In this document: positions 24,445 to 33,700 of the stretch, piece by piece
Layout of the letters: each line of letters opens with the position of its first letter
Numbering within the stretch: position 1 is the first letter of the stretch
From: Brevifilum sp029548365
Lineage (GTDB): Bacteria; Chloroflexota; Anaerolineae; Anaerolineales; Anaerolineaceae
Length of the DNA stretch: 64,000 nt
NCBI GenBank assembly: GCA_035376985.1
Contig: DAOSSA010000010.1
Location: 5,247-69,246, forward strand
Direction of reading: 5' to 3'
Program-made: the position numbers and the translations under genes
The notes under the pieces: model-generated
Seen by the model: the letters and a program-made list of their open reading frames with translations, nothing else
Told to the model about the DNA's origin: nothing
The model's database searches: none

Positions 24445-26058
24445 TTACCCCAGCGTATTTTGAACTTCGAATGGGAAATCACCGCTATTGTGCTTGCATT
24501 CACCGGCGATGAAGGTTGCCAGGGGTTGCAAGGACCCTAAATCGTGCGGGTGAGTTTTGAAGGGATCTTCTTTGAGAATAAGAAAATCAGCCTGGTAACC
24601 GGGTGATATTTTCCCCAATTGACGCCCGTGGCCTGCAATCAAGCAGGGCGCATGAGAAAACCCCTGCAAGGCTTCTGTAAGTGATAAGCGCTGATCAGGA
24701 TGCCAACCTTCATCCCCGGGTGTACCGTCCAGTCGGCGGCGAGTTACCGCTGCATGCAACCCATAGAACGGATTAAAGGGTTCGACAGGTGCATCAGAGC
24801 CCATCACAAAGTCAGCGCCAGCATCCAGGATTGAGCGATAAGCATAGGCATAATGTGACCTTTGACCCAGGAAACGATCTGCCATGACCATATCGGAAGG
24901 TGCGTGTACTGGCTGTATTGAGGCGATAACCCCCAGTTTTTTGAAACGAGGCAGATCACCAGGAGTGATGATCTGAACATGTTCTATGCGGTGAGTTAAA
25001 TGCGGAAAATGATGTATTTCTTCATAAACCCTGATCCGCTCGATGGCGTTCAAAACGATATGAATTGCCTTATCGCCAATGGCATGAACGGTCAGCGCAA
25101 CGCCATGGTCCGCTGAATGGCACCCGATTTCAACAAGCTCATCTTCGGTCAACAGGAGATCGCCCGTGGTGTGTGTCCCCTCATACGGCTCGTGCATCGC
25201 TGCGGTATGCGGACCTAATGCGCCATCTGAGAAGAGCTTAACACCGCCCAGGCTGAGTCGGTAATCACCGAAACCGGTGCTCATCCCAGCGGTGATGAAC
25301 GCATCCAGGTCGGTGAAGGGGATTTGTTTATGAACACGCAAGAGCGTTGAGCATTCCTGGTTGAGCGCTTGCAGTGCCATCCAGCAGGTGTAATCGTCAA
25401 AATCATGGATTCCAACCAGACCAACTTTCCAAAGCTCAGGCAAGAGGGCTTTCATCCTGTGGATGGTGTCCTCCACGGTGGACTTGGGAAGAAGCGTCTC
25501 GATCAGGTTCATCGCGCCTGCTTCCAAAAGGATACCCGTTGGCTGACCATTTGCACTGCGCTGGATGACACCCCCCGGCGGATCCGGTGTCTCTGCGTCA
25601 ATCCCTGCCAGTTTCAACGCCGTGCTATTTGCCCAGCCTGCATGCAAGGACTTGGCGGTCAGGTACACGGGTCTTTCATCGCACACCTGATCCAACAGGT
25701 TAGCGTTGCCATAGCCCTCTCGCCATTGATTGTGATTCCAGCCATGACCCCTGACCCAGGCATCCTTTGGCAGACGCTCAACGACATTTTGTACCCGCAA
25801 AAGGCATTCCTGGAGGGTAGACGTCTCACAATCAACGATCGACACGCTTTCAGCTAAAAGGCGTAGATGGATGTGAGCATCAATTAAGCCAGGCAATAAG
25901 GTCATGCCGTGTAAATTGATAATTTTAGCGTTGGATGAAAAACCTGCGAGAATTTCTGCATCATTTCCCACAGCTAAGAAGCGGTCGTCTTCGATCGCAA
26001 GCGCGGTGGCACCGCGATGATCCGGTGAGAAGATGTTAGCGTTGTGAAGAATGATCAT
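24445..26058 (-). CDS. Amidohydrolase, YtcJ-like
   Basis: This 537-residue metal-dependent hydrolase belongs to the amidohydrolase superfamily. Metal ligands are visible in LIDAHIHLRLLAES (HxH near residues 62-64), TVHAIGDKAIH, HLTHRIEHVQ and the catalytic Asp in GSDAPVEPFNP. The N-terminal beta sandwich (NANIFSPDHRGATALAIEDDRFLAVG) and length fit YtcJ/AepA-like amidohydrolases. Their substrates are mostly uncharacterised amides or N-substituted compounds. The start lies 4 nt before the parB stop, so it appears to be the downstream member of the PfkB-ParA-ParB transcript. Confidence 0.9.
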   Translation of the reverse strand: MIILHNANIFSPDHRGATALAIEDDRFLAVGNDAEILAGFSSNAKIINLHGMTLLPGLIDAHIHLRLLAESVSIVDCETSTLQECLLRVQNVVERLPKDAWVRGHGWNHNQWREGYGNANLLDQVCDERPVYLTAKSLHAGWANSTALKLAGIDAETPDPPGGVIQRSANGQPTGILLEAGAMNLIETLLPKSTVEDTIHRMKALLPELWKVGLVGIHDFDDYTCWMALQALNQECSTLLRVHKQIPFTDLDAFITAGMSTGFGDYRLSLGGVKLFSDGALGPHTAAMHEPYEGTHTTGDLLLTEDELVEIGCHSADHGVALTVHAIGDKAIHIVLNAIERIRVYEEIHHFPHLTHRIEHVQIITPGDLPRFKKLGVIASIQPVHAPSDMVMADRFLGQRSHYAYAYRSILDAGADFVMGSDAPVEPFNPFYGLHAAVTRRRLDGTPGDEGWHPDQRLSLTEALQGFSHAPCLIAGHGRQLGKISPGYQADFLILKEDPFKTHPHDLGSLQPLATFIAGECKHNSGDFPFEVQNTLG

Positions 26059-26062
26059 TGGG

Positions 26063-26935
26063 TTATTCGGGGAGGATCTTTTCCAAAATAGCGTTTAATT
26101 CTTCGTCGGAATAATAATAAATGATCAAGCGCCCACTGTTTTGTCCGTCATGGAGGGCCACTTTAGTGCCAAAGTAACTCTTGAGCCGGTTTTCAAGCTC
26201 TCTGACCTCGGGAGTGGGGCTGGGCTTCGCCCTGGAAGGGGGTCTTTCTCCGCTCATTTTTTTAACCAGGGCTTCGGTTTGGCGAACATTTAAACTATCT
26301 CGAAGAATAACGCTCAGCACTGAATATTGCGCTGCTTCTGTTGACAGCCCAAGGAGTGCTCGAGCATGGCCTTCACTGATCAGGTTTTCAGCAAGGGATT
26401 TTCTGACCTGTTCCGGAAGATTTAACAAACGCAAGGTATTGGTCACACTTGTGCGGCTTTTTCCCACCCGCTCAGCGACTTGCTCGTGCGTCAGTGAAAA
26501 ATCTTCGACCAAATGACGATAGGCGTCAGCCATTTCCAGGGGTGAGAGATCACTCCGCTGCAAGTTCTCAATTAATGCCAGTTCTAATTGGCTTTGCTCA
26601 GTAACTGTACGAACAATGACCGGCACCATGGTGAGACCGGCAAGTTGTGCTGCCCGCCAACGGCGTTCACCCGCGATCAGGAAATATTTCTCCTCGTCGT
26701 GCTGTTTTGTGACAATTAACGGCTGCAAGATGCCATGTTCACGAATTGATGCAGCCAATTCTTCCAGAGTTTCGTCTTCGATCTTACTGCGCGGTTGTTG
26801 AGGGTTTGGGAAAATGTTTTCGACAGGGATGTGCAGGATGCGGCTACCGGTGGTGATTAAACCGCTTGATGCTTTTTCATCGCTTGATGGGATTAATGCA
26901 TCCAGCCCTTTTCCCAGGCCAGGTCTACGTGCCAT
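26063..26935 (-). CDS. parB: Chromosome partitioning protein ParB/Spo0J
   Basis: The 290-residue CTP-dependent DNA clamp loads at parS sites. The N-terminal ParA-interacting segment RPGLGKGLDALIP is intact. The CTPase/ParB-N domain follows (IFPNPQQPR, LQPLIVTK, GERRWRAAQLAGL near 88-100). The HTH region is LTHEQVAERVGKSRTSVTNTLRLL, and a C-terminal dimerisation domain closes the protein. The stop of parA and start of parB share one base at 26935. I found no match to the usual parS palindrome in the window. Neither rsmG nor dnaA is adjacent, unlike the classic origin-proximal arrangement. Confidence 0.96.
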   Translation of the reverse strand: MARRPGLGKGLDALIPSSDEKASSGLITTGSRILHIPVENIFPNPQQPRSKIEDETLEELAASIREHGILQPLIVTKQHDEEKYFLIAGERRWRAAQLAGLTMVPVIVRTVTEQSQLELALIENLQRSDLSPLEMADAYRHLVEDFSLTHEQVAERVGKSRTSVTNTLRLLNLPEQVRKSLAENLISEGHARALLGLSTEAAQYSVLSVILRDSLNVRQTEALVKKMSGERPPSRAKPSPTPEVRELENRLKSYFGTKVALHDGQNSGRLIIYYYSDEELNAILEKILPE

Positions 26936-27738
26936 TAGGTTGTCTCCTGAACGATCGGTATTTGTACTTGGTCTGCAAGTAATAATTCTTTTGCCAGGGC
27001 TTTATAAGCGTGTGCACCGATGGAATCCGGTGCATATACAGAGATTGGTAATCCGTAAGATGGTGCTTCAGCCAAACGGATGGAACGAGGAATAATTGAA
27101 TTAAAGACCCGGTCTCCGAAGTGATTTCTTACTTCTCCGACGACATCTGCAGACAGATTCGTCCGCCCATCGAACATGGTGAGGATGACGCCACGAATTT
27201 GTAGACTTCCAAATAATGAGGTTTTTACCAGGTTGATGGTTCTGGTCAACTGCCCCAAACCTTCCAGGGCCAGGAATTCACATTGAACAGGAATGAGCAC
27301 TCCATTGGCTGCTGCCACAAGCCCGTTGAGAGTTAATAAGCCCAGCGATGGAGGGCAATCAATTAAGATATAGTCATAACGAAATTTGATGGATTCAAGA
27401 ACGTTTCTCAGGGTAAATTCCCGCTTCTGCATGTCAATTAACTCAATTTCTGCACCTGCCAACGCAGGCGAGGCGGGGAGGATGGATATTTTAAATCTGG
27501 GGTTATGGAGTATTTGGGAGAGGATAGGTTGGGCGCCAATTAATACGTTATAAGCTCCGCCATTGACTGTATGTTTGTCGATTCCAAGACAGGAGGTGGC
27601 ATTGGCTTGCGGGTCGATATCAACGATGAGAATCCGCTGGCCATAATAACCTAAATAAGCCCCCAGATTAATCGCTGTGGTTGTTTTGCCAACGCCGCCT
27701 TTTTGATTAACAATCGTATAAACTTTGCCCAGGGACAT
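26935..27738 (-). CDS. parA: Chromosome partitioning ATPase ParA/Soj
   Basis: The protein has 267 residues from ATG 27738, which has AAAAGGA at good spacing; an in-frame TTG at 27744 is the alternative. The deviant Walker A KGGVGKTT lies near residues 13-20, Walker A' is DIDPQANAT and Walker B is YILIDCPPSLG. The chain-wide features are those of Soj-type ParA, which forms DNA-bound dimers and interacts with ParB to segregate origins. It is directly followed by parB and preceded by a PfkB kinase gene 14 nt away. Confidence 0.96.
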   Translation of the reverse strand: MSLGKVYTIVNQKGGVGKTTTAINLGAYLGYYGQRILIVDIDPQANATSCLGIDKHTVNGGAYNVLIGAQPILSQILHNPRFKISILPASPALAGAEIELIDMQKREFTLRNVLESIKFRYDYILIDCPPSLGLLTLNGLVAAANGVLIPVQCEFLALEGLGQLTRTINLVKTSLFGSLQIRGVILTMFDGRTNLSADVVGEVRNHFGDRVFNSIIPRSIRLAEAPSYGLPISVYAPDSIGAHAYKALAKELLLADQVQIPIVQETT

Positions 27739-27752
27739 GACCAAATCCTTTT

Positions 27753-28622
27753 TTATCCGATCAACTGAATTTTAGCCTGAAGAATTTCTTCCGCTGAAGG
27801 GATACTGTCCAGGTGCTTGCGGGTTACCGAGCAGGAAGCAAGCATTACAGCAAAACGGCCAGCCTCCCAGGGGTCTTTGGTAAAAAAATAACGGTAAAAG
27901 AAAGCTGTTGCAAAAATATCGCCTGCACCTGTATCGTCAACATATTTTACCTCAGGTGCTTTGAAAAAACGGACATCATTGTGCCAGTAAATCCGAGCAC
28001 CGCGATAATTTTCGGTCACTGCAAAAACAGGGACTGCACTGGCCATTTCAGCAATCAGATTTTCATCTTTTAGTACATCTTCTTGGCTGATGACAGCAAC
28101 ATCTGCTTGTGAAAGAATGTGTTCAAAGTTTTCCCAATGACGGTAATGCACTCTTCTTTCCGAGTCCGTTGCCCGCATCCACCCCTGCGGTGTGAGACAT
28201 TTCAAGCTGTTTGGGAAACGATGCAGGATCTCCCAATCCATTTCATTGGCAACCGGGCCAAGGTGAATGATATCCGGAGGGGGGTCAAGCTGGGGGATAT
28301 CCTCAACGGTTAACTGTTCAGCCAGATGGTAGAGATATTGGACTCGTTGCGTGCCGTCCGAAATATTTTCGAAGGTGGTGGATTGTGCGCTATTTTTTGT
28401 AAACAATAATAGTGGTTTAATGCGCGTAGTATTCAACTCCGGTGAACAAGCGGTAATTATTCCCGTTCTTAAACCTAAAGCCTGTGCCGTTAACCCAGAA
28501 AATGCTACTGTACCTCCCAAACGGATACCGTTGGGCGTAAGGTCTGCTGTAACATGCCCAACGACCAGATAATCCAATGGGGTCATGCGTGTGGGCTGAA
28601 GGCTTGTTTTTTCTTCATCCAT
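27753..28622 (-). CDS. PfkB-family carbohydrate/nucleoside kinase
   Basis: This 289-residue protein has the ribokinase fold. The catalytic signature DDTGAGDIFATAFFYRYF (general base Asp) lies near residues 235-252, and the glycine-rich N-terminal IRLGGTVAFSGLTAQALG is typical. Substrates of PfkB proteins range over ribose, fructose-phosphate and nucleosides; none can be assigned here. It is the first gene of a minus-strand operon with parA and parB, which links a small-molecule kinase with chromosome segregation by position only. An extended -10 promoter lies upstream. Confidence 0.88.
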   Translation of the reverse strand: MDEEKTSLQPTRMTPLDYLVVGHVTADLTPNGIRLGGTVAFSGLTAQALGLRTGIITACSPELNTTRIKPLLLFTKNSAQSTTFENISDGTQRVQYLYHLAEQLTVEDIPQLDPPPDIIHLGPVANEMDWEILHRFPNSLKCLTPQGWMRATDSERRVHYRHWENFEHILSQADVAVISQEDVLKDENLIAEMASAVPVFAVTENYRGARIYWHNDVRFFKAPEVKYVDDTGAGDIFATAFFYRYFFTKDPWEAGRFAVMLASCSVTRKHLDSIPSAEEILQAKIQLIG

Positions 28623-28698
28623 TGTCGTTTTTATTCTGATCTTGGATTTTGTTAATCATTCAGAGGTACATCCCAAGTGCCGTAATTTTGTCCTTCAA

Positions 28699-28707
28699 AT
28701 TATAGCA
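28699..28707 (-). promoter_or_regulatory. Extended -10 promoter of the PfkB-parA-parB operon
   Basis: On the minus strand this reads TGCTATAAT, a TG-N-TATAAT extended -10 with no clear -35. It lies about 75 nt upstream of the PfkB start codon and is the only good candidate for the operon promoter in the spacer. Confidence 0.55.
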
Positions 28708-28925
28708 TGAATACTTGCGAGCATTTTGAATCGGAATGGATAACATCGCTTGTCCTGAATGCTTGCATTTCTTTCCCTTTATAAAATCATTACCTCAAAA
28801 AAACATAGCAGTTTGTCATCTATGTTGTTTCATTCGATGTTGCTGCCAGAAATCCGTTGTTTTGCATTTTTCATAATCATCCCGGATTTTTAATCCATGC
28901 ATCAAATAATACCAGTTGAAGGATA

Positions 28926-28954
28926 TTGTCAATAAGGCGGTTTATCAGTAAGAT
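28926..28954 (+). promoter_or_regulatory. Promoter of the ParB-like/USP fusion gene
   Basis: TTGTCA (28926-28931) and TAAGAT (28949-28954) are 17 nt apart, at the right distance upstream of the gene starting at 29014. The -10 is overlapped by a perfect inverted repeat. Confidence 0.6.
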
Positions 28955-28958
28955 AAAC
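28940..28958. repeat. Inverted repeat overlapping the -10 (candidate operator)
   Basis: GTTTATC-AGTAA-GATAAAC is a perfect 7-bp inverted repeat with a 5-nt centre that covers the -10 of the downstream promoter. Its position is what one expects for a repressor site. The rest of the 391-nt spacer 28623-29013 is AT-rich and holds only the divergent promoters described here. Confidence 0.55.
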
Positions 28959-29013
28959 AGTATGCGAATGACAATCATTCTTTTATTTTGTGTAAGGGTT
29001 ATTCGGGTGTCCA

Positions 29014-30765
29014 ATGTTGCCTGAAAATAAAAACAAAATCGAATATGTGAGGGCATTAGAAGACTTCAGCCGGGCGCGGGCTAAGGCAAGGTTACAGCGC
29101 CTTTGGGCTGCCTTCACCGGTGAATCATTAGACCTGCTACGGTTTAATGACATTTCCAAAAGAATTCGGTCCACAGGCTTCTCATCACGAGGATTGCAAG
29201 AAATCCCTGTGGATGCGATTGTTGGTAGTGTGAATCGCTACCAGGACTTTAATCGAAATTTCCTCCCACTGCTGGATACGGATGAAGAACGCTGGGCTAA
29301 CGTCAAAGCCGCGATAACTACACCTGGAGGAAAGGGGTTGCCGCCAATCCTGGTTTATAAGATCGGAGATGCTTATTTCGTTTTAGACGGCAACCACCGC
29401 GTGTCGATTGCCAAGCAAATGGGAACTGAAAAACTGGAAGCCTATGTAACGGAAATTAAGACACGTGTTCCCATAACCCCAGAGGATTCACCGGATGATA
29501 TTATTTTAAAGGCTGAATACAGCAAATTTCTTGAAAATACCAATATCGATTCCATTATTCCAGATGCAGCCTTTCAGTTGACTTCTCCTGGTCAATACCT
29601 GATTCTTGAGGGACACATCCACGTTCACCGACATTACATGGGTTTGGAGCAGCAACGTGAAATACCCTGGGATGAAGCGATTTGGCACTGGTATGAGCAT
29701 GTTTACCTGCCTGTTATTGAAATTATCCATGATCAGAATTTGTTAAGAGAGTTTCCCGAAAGAACTGAGACGGACCTCTATATTTGGATACTTGATCACC
29801 AAGCTTATCTACAAGAGCAATTGGGGTGGTCAGTAAGACCAGAAAAAGCTGCTTCGGATCTATTGCGCCAACAAAGTGGACAAATATTTCGCACCATAAA
29901 ACGCTGGTTCAGAAAGAAAAATAAAGAAGTTTCGCTAAGCGACCCACGGGGTGAGTCAATCCATGAAGGGCGTGAATTAAAAATCAATCGCCACCATAAC
30001 AAGTTGTTTTCTGATATCCTCGTGGCGTTCAGCGGAAGGTCGGGAAGTTGGATTGCGCTTGAACAGGCTGTAAGGGTCGGATCACTGGAAGGCGCTGATG
30101 TGAGGGGTCTTGTTATAAAAAAAGGCTACGATTGGATAAGGCCTGACGTTTCAGAACAAGAGATCATCAGACACTTTTCTGAAAGCCTTGAAAACAAAGG
30201 AGTAGGCGGCAACCTGGTTTTTACTCAAGGCAATATTGCAGAAACCATTTTAAAAAGGAGTAAGGTCAATGATCTGGTTGTGCTAAAACTGGATCATCCG
30301 CCTTCGACCAATCGGTTTGCTCGGCTAAAATCAGGTATGCGTAAAATTGTTCGTAACAGCACAATCCCTATGCTTTTTGTGTGTAACGAATTGAGCGAGA
30401 TGAACCATGTGTTGCTGGCTTATGACGGCAGTCCCAAGGGGAAACAAGCACTGTATATTGCCTCGTACCTTGCCAGTCGTTACGACAAAGATTTATCCGT
30501 TGTGGTTGTAGATCAAGATGAGGCTCAAGGACAACAACAACTGTCAGACGCGGTGGAATACCTGGGTTTGGACTGCGTAAGGCAAATTTTTCGCAAACCC
30601 ACGAAGCACACAAACATCGCGATATTGCAGGTCGCTGAAGAAATTAATGCTGACCTGATCATCATGGGTGGCTATGGCTTCTCTCCGGTTTTGGAGATAT
30701 TTTTTAGCAGCACGGTGGATGGTGTGCTACGCGGAACGCATGTCCCCGTTCTTGTTGCTCAATAA
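29014..30765 (+). CDS. ParB/Srx-like domain fused to two universal stress protein domains
   Basis: Residues about 60-150 of this 583-residue protein form a ParB/sulfiredoxin-like fold (EIPVDAIVGSVNRYQDF, LPPILVYKIGDAYFVLDGNHRVSIAKQMG). A region at about 200-300 (WDEAIWHWYEHVYLPVIEIIHD, YIWILDHQAYLQEQLG) loosely resembles DUF4032-type proteins. A first USP domain follows at about 330-450 (ILVAFSGRSGSWIALEQAV). A second (about 455-583) has the ATP-binding pattern GGYGFSP-x5-SSTVDGVL. I infer a stress-responsive nucleotide sensor coupled to a nucleotide-binding ParB-like module. It converges on the phosphatase gene with a 39-nt coding overlap. The function is unknown. Confidence 0.72.
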   Translation: MLPENKNKIEYVRALEDFSRARAKARLQRLWAAFTGESLDLLRFNDISKRIRSTGFSSRGLQEIPVDAIVGSVNRYQDFNRNFLPLLDTDEERWANVKAAITTPGGKGLPPILVYKIGDAYFVLDGNHRVSIAKQMGTEKLEAYVTEIKTRVPITPEDSPDDIILKAEYSKFLENTNIDSIIPDAAFQLTSPGQYLILEGHIHVHRHYMGLEQQREIPWDEAIWHWYEHVYLPVIEIIHDQNLLREFPERTETDLYIWILDHQAYLQEQLGWSVRPEKAASDLLRQQSGQIFRTIKRWFRKKNKEVSLSDPRGESIHEGRELKINRHHNKLFSDILVAFSGRSGSWIALEQAVRVGSLEGADVRGLVIKKGYDWIRPDVSEQEIIRHFSESLENKGVGGNLVFTQGNIAETILKRSKVNDLVVLKLDHPPSTNRFARLKSGMRKIVRNSTIPMLFVCNELSEMNHVLLAYDGSPKGKQALYIASYLASRYDKDLSVVVVDQDEAQGQQQLSDAVEYLGLDCVRQIFRKPTKHTNIAILQVAEEINADLIIMGGYGFSPVLEIFFSSTVDGVLRGTHVPVLVAQ

Positions 30766-33700
30766 CTTTGTGTTACGAATGGCTAATAGTGTTGTGTCGT
30801 CACTCAGCGGGGCGCCGTCCCGAAAAATATCCAGGTCCTTCTCAAGTGCTTCAAGAACTTTGGAAACGCTTGTCCCCATCAATCCCTGTAGCACATGCAA
30901 AAAACGCTCTTCACCATACATCTGGTCCTGAAGATTGAAAGCTTCTGTAACGCCATCTGTATACAGTACCAGGCAATCTCCATCTTTGAGGGTGGTTTCG
31001 TATAGGGGTAAGTGAATATCTGGGAGAGCACCCAGAGCAATGCCCCCTTTGCGTAAAGTGATCACGTCATTGTACTGAAGCCGGATGACGACCGGGGGAT
31101 TGTGTCCAGCGTTGGTATACGAAAGGCGACCTGTATTCAAATCCAAGATGCCGTAGAAAATGGTTACGAAAAGGCCGTGTTGCGAATTTTCCAGGAGCAG
31201 GTCATTGACATGCTCCAGGATCGTAGCAGGAGAATCAAATTCAAGAGCGACAGCGCGTAAAATTGTTCGTGTAACTGCCATGTACAAGGATGCTGCCAAA
31301 CCTTTATCCGAAACATCCGCGATTAAAAATGCCAGGCGGCCATCAGGAAGGATGAAAAAGTCGTAAAAATCTCCACCAACCTGGCGGGCAGTATCCCAGC
31401 GGACATCCATTTCCCATCCCGGCAGTTCGGGGATCTGGTTGGGGAGAAATGTTTGCTGTATTTCCCTGGCAAGCTGAAATTCTCGCTCAAGGCGGTGGCG
31501 ATCCAGCATCTCTTTATTTAATCGATCATTCTGGATAGCCAGAGATGCCTGTTGAGCGATTCCCCTTAATAATTCAAACCTGCGCTCCCGGTTGGTAGCA
31601 AAGCTGTCATCCTGGGCAAGCAGTACACCGAAAACCTGGTCCTTCATCGAAAGAGGAAAACCCATCAACAATGGATAGTGTGTTTGTAGAATTGGGGTGG
31701 GGTCAATCTGATCTTCATCCGGAAGCGCCAGATCCCAATCTTCTGGAGGGAGAACTGTTTCAATAAACGGATGCACAATAGGTCGGTTGTTGTGGAAAAC
31801 TGTATCCAGCATGGGAAAATCGCCCGGTTCATAGGTCAGTTTTAAAAGCGCATGTGTGGCAACCGAGCTGGGTGTCGTCGCGTGGGCAGTGCTAAAATAA
31901 CCTGCTTTTTCATCCCAGAGATAGATCAAACTGGATTCAATCCCGATCAGGATGGGCATGATATTGACCATCGAGTCCAGTGTGTCCTGAAGGTCGGCAC
32001 TGCTGACAATTGCCTGGGCGGTCTGAAGCAAGACTGCTGATATGTAGGCTTCTTCCTGACGAGCTTCAAACAGGCGAATATTGTCAATGGCAATTGCCGT
32101 CTGCTGCATGATACCCTGAACGATTTTGTAGCGCTCCTCACTAAAAATATCAGAGGGTTGTTCTTGCTGGGATAAGGCTGGATCGTTGGCGAGCAGAAAC
32201 GCGCCGATAACGTCGTGCCTGGCTGTCAAAGGAAATAGAATCAGGGTGTTCCTAACAAATTGATTGGCAATGTTTTCGGGAAGGTTAAGATCCTTTTGCG
32301 GATCGGTGACATAAATTGGGGCTTGATCAACCAAGAGCCGTTCTAATATCGGAGGAGACAATAAAATCAGTGGCTCTTCATGATGATCTTCCTCAGAGTC
32401 CGTAATGCCATACATCGCAGACAGTTGGAAGATATTGCTTTCAGAAGATCTGAGAATGAGTGCGCAGCCTTTGACTCCCACAACCATGGGCGTGATCCGA
32501 ACAATGGTCGCTGTTAATTCATCGAGATCTGTTAACGATTGAATGGCGTTGGCAACCTGCAATAAGATCATTGATACCCTGGCTTGTTCTTGCGACCGGG
32601 CGTAAAGGCGGTTATTTTGAGTGGCAATTGCGGCATAACTGGCAAACGCCGCAGTGATTTTTTGCGATTCAGGACCATAACGTCCAGCCGTGTGATGAAT
32701 CATCGTTAACATGCCGATCACCTCGTCCCCGGTGGTTAGAGGTGCAGTAATGGCTGAATGGTCCATTGGCAAATTAAAAAGTGCGGCAATTGGTCCAATC
32801 GGATCATCAATTTTGCGGACTTCTGGATCTTTTTGGGTTAAAACTGCTTTTGTCCATTCGTCTGGTGTAAAGGTTAATTTTGCCAAAGTGTCATTAGAGA
32901 ATGCAGGGGAGATTCTGTAAGCAGCAAGGTATAAACCCTGTGCCTCCAGGGAATTCACTGAAACATGATCATCTTTGAACAACCAGATGCCAGAAACATC
33001 ACAGGGAAGATTGTTGTGCAAATTGTCTAAAATTGCCATTAATACATCACTCAAAGCGATATTGTTCGATAACAGCCCGGCAACATCCTTCAAGCTTTCA
33101 GCAACCTGTCGACGCCATTGTTCAGAATGATAAAGCCGGGCATTACGGATCGCAACGGCAAGGTTGTCTCCCAGCGTTTCCATCAATTGTTGATCTTCAT
33201 CAGAAAAAGCGTTTGTTTCATCGCTTTGAAGGTCTAAAAGACCTAACAATTGATCACCAAAGGACAGGGGAATCACCATCTCAGACCCTTCAATTGATGG
33301 AAGAATCGGTGCCGGGAGGAAGAGGGGCTCTTGATTAACATCATCAACACGCAGGGTTTGACCATGCTGTGCGACCCAGGATAAGACACCCATTTCTGAA
33401 TTGATATTGAAGGAGATTTCAGCTTTTTGATAGAATTTTGTTCGACTACCACTACCTGCCTTAAATGAAATTTGTTGATGTACAGGGTCAATCGTATAGA
33501 GATGCACGTATGGAAATTTAAATCGATCGTGAATCAGGGTGACGGTTTTTTGAAGCAATTCGTCAATATCAAGGAGATGAGTCACTGCTCGACTCACATT
33601 CCCAACGATAGCAAGCTGTTCAGCTCTTTTTTGGGCATACTGGTAAAGACGCACACCTTCAATCGCGATAGCAATATTGTCTGCCAGAGCTCGCAAAACC

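Noticed and set aside
25369..25857. 162-codon plus-strand open frame within the amidohydrolase gene
   Set aside because: It is antisense to a well-supported enzyme, with no start signal and no recognisable protein features.
28623..29013. Hidden RNA gene in the PfkB to ParB-like/USP spacer
   Set aside because: The 391-nt region is AT-rich and contains only the two divergent promoters and an operator-like palindrome; no conserved RNA motif is recognisable.
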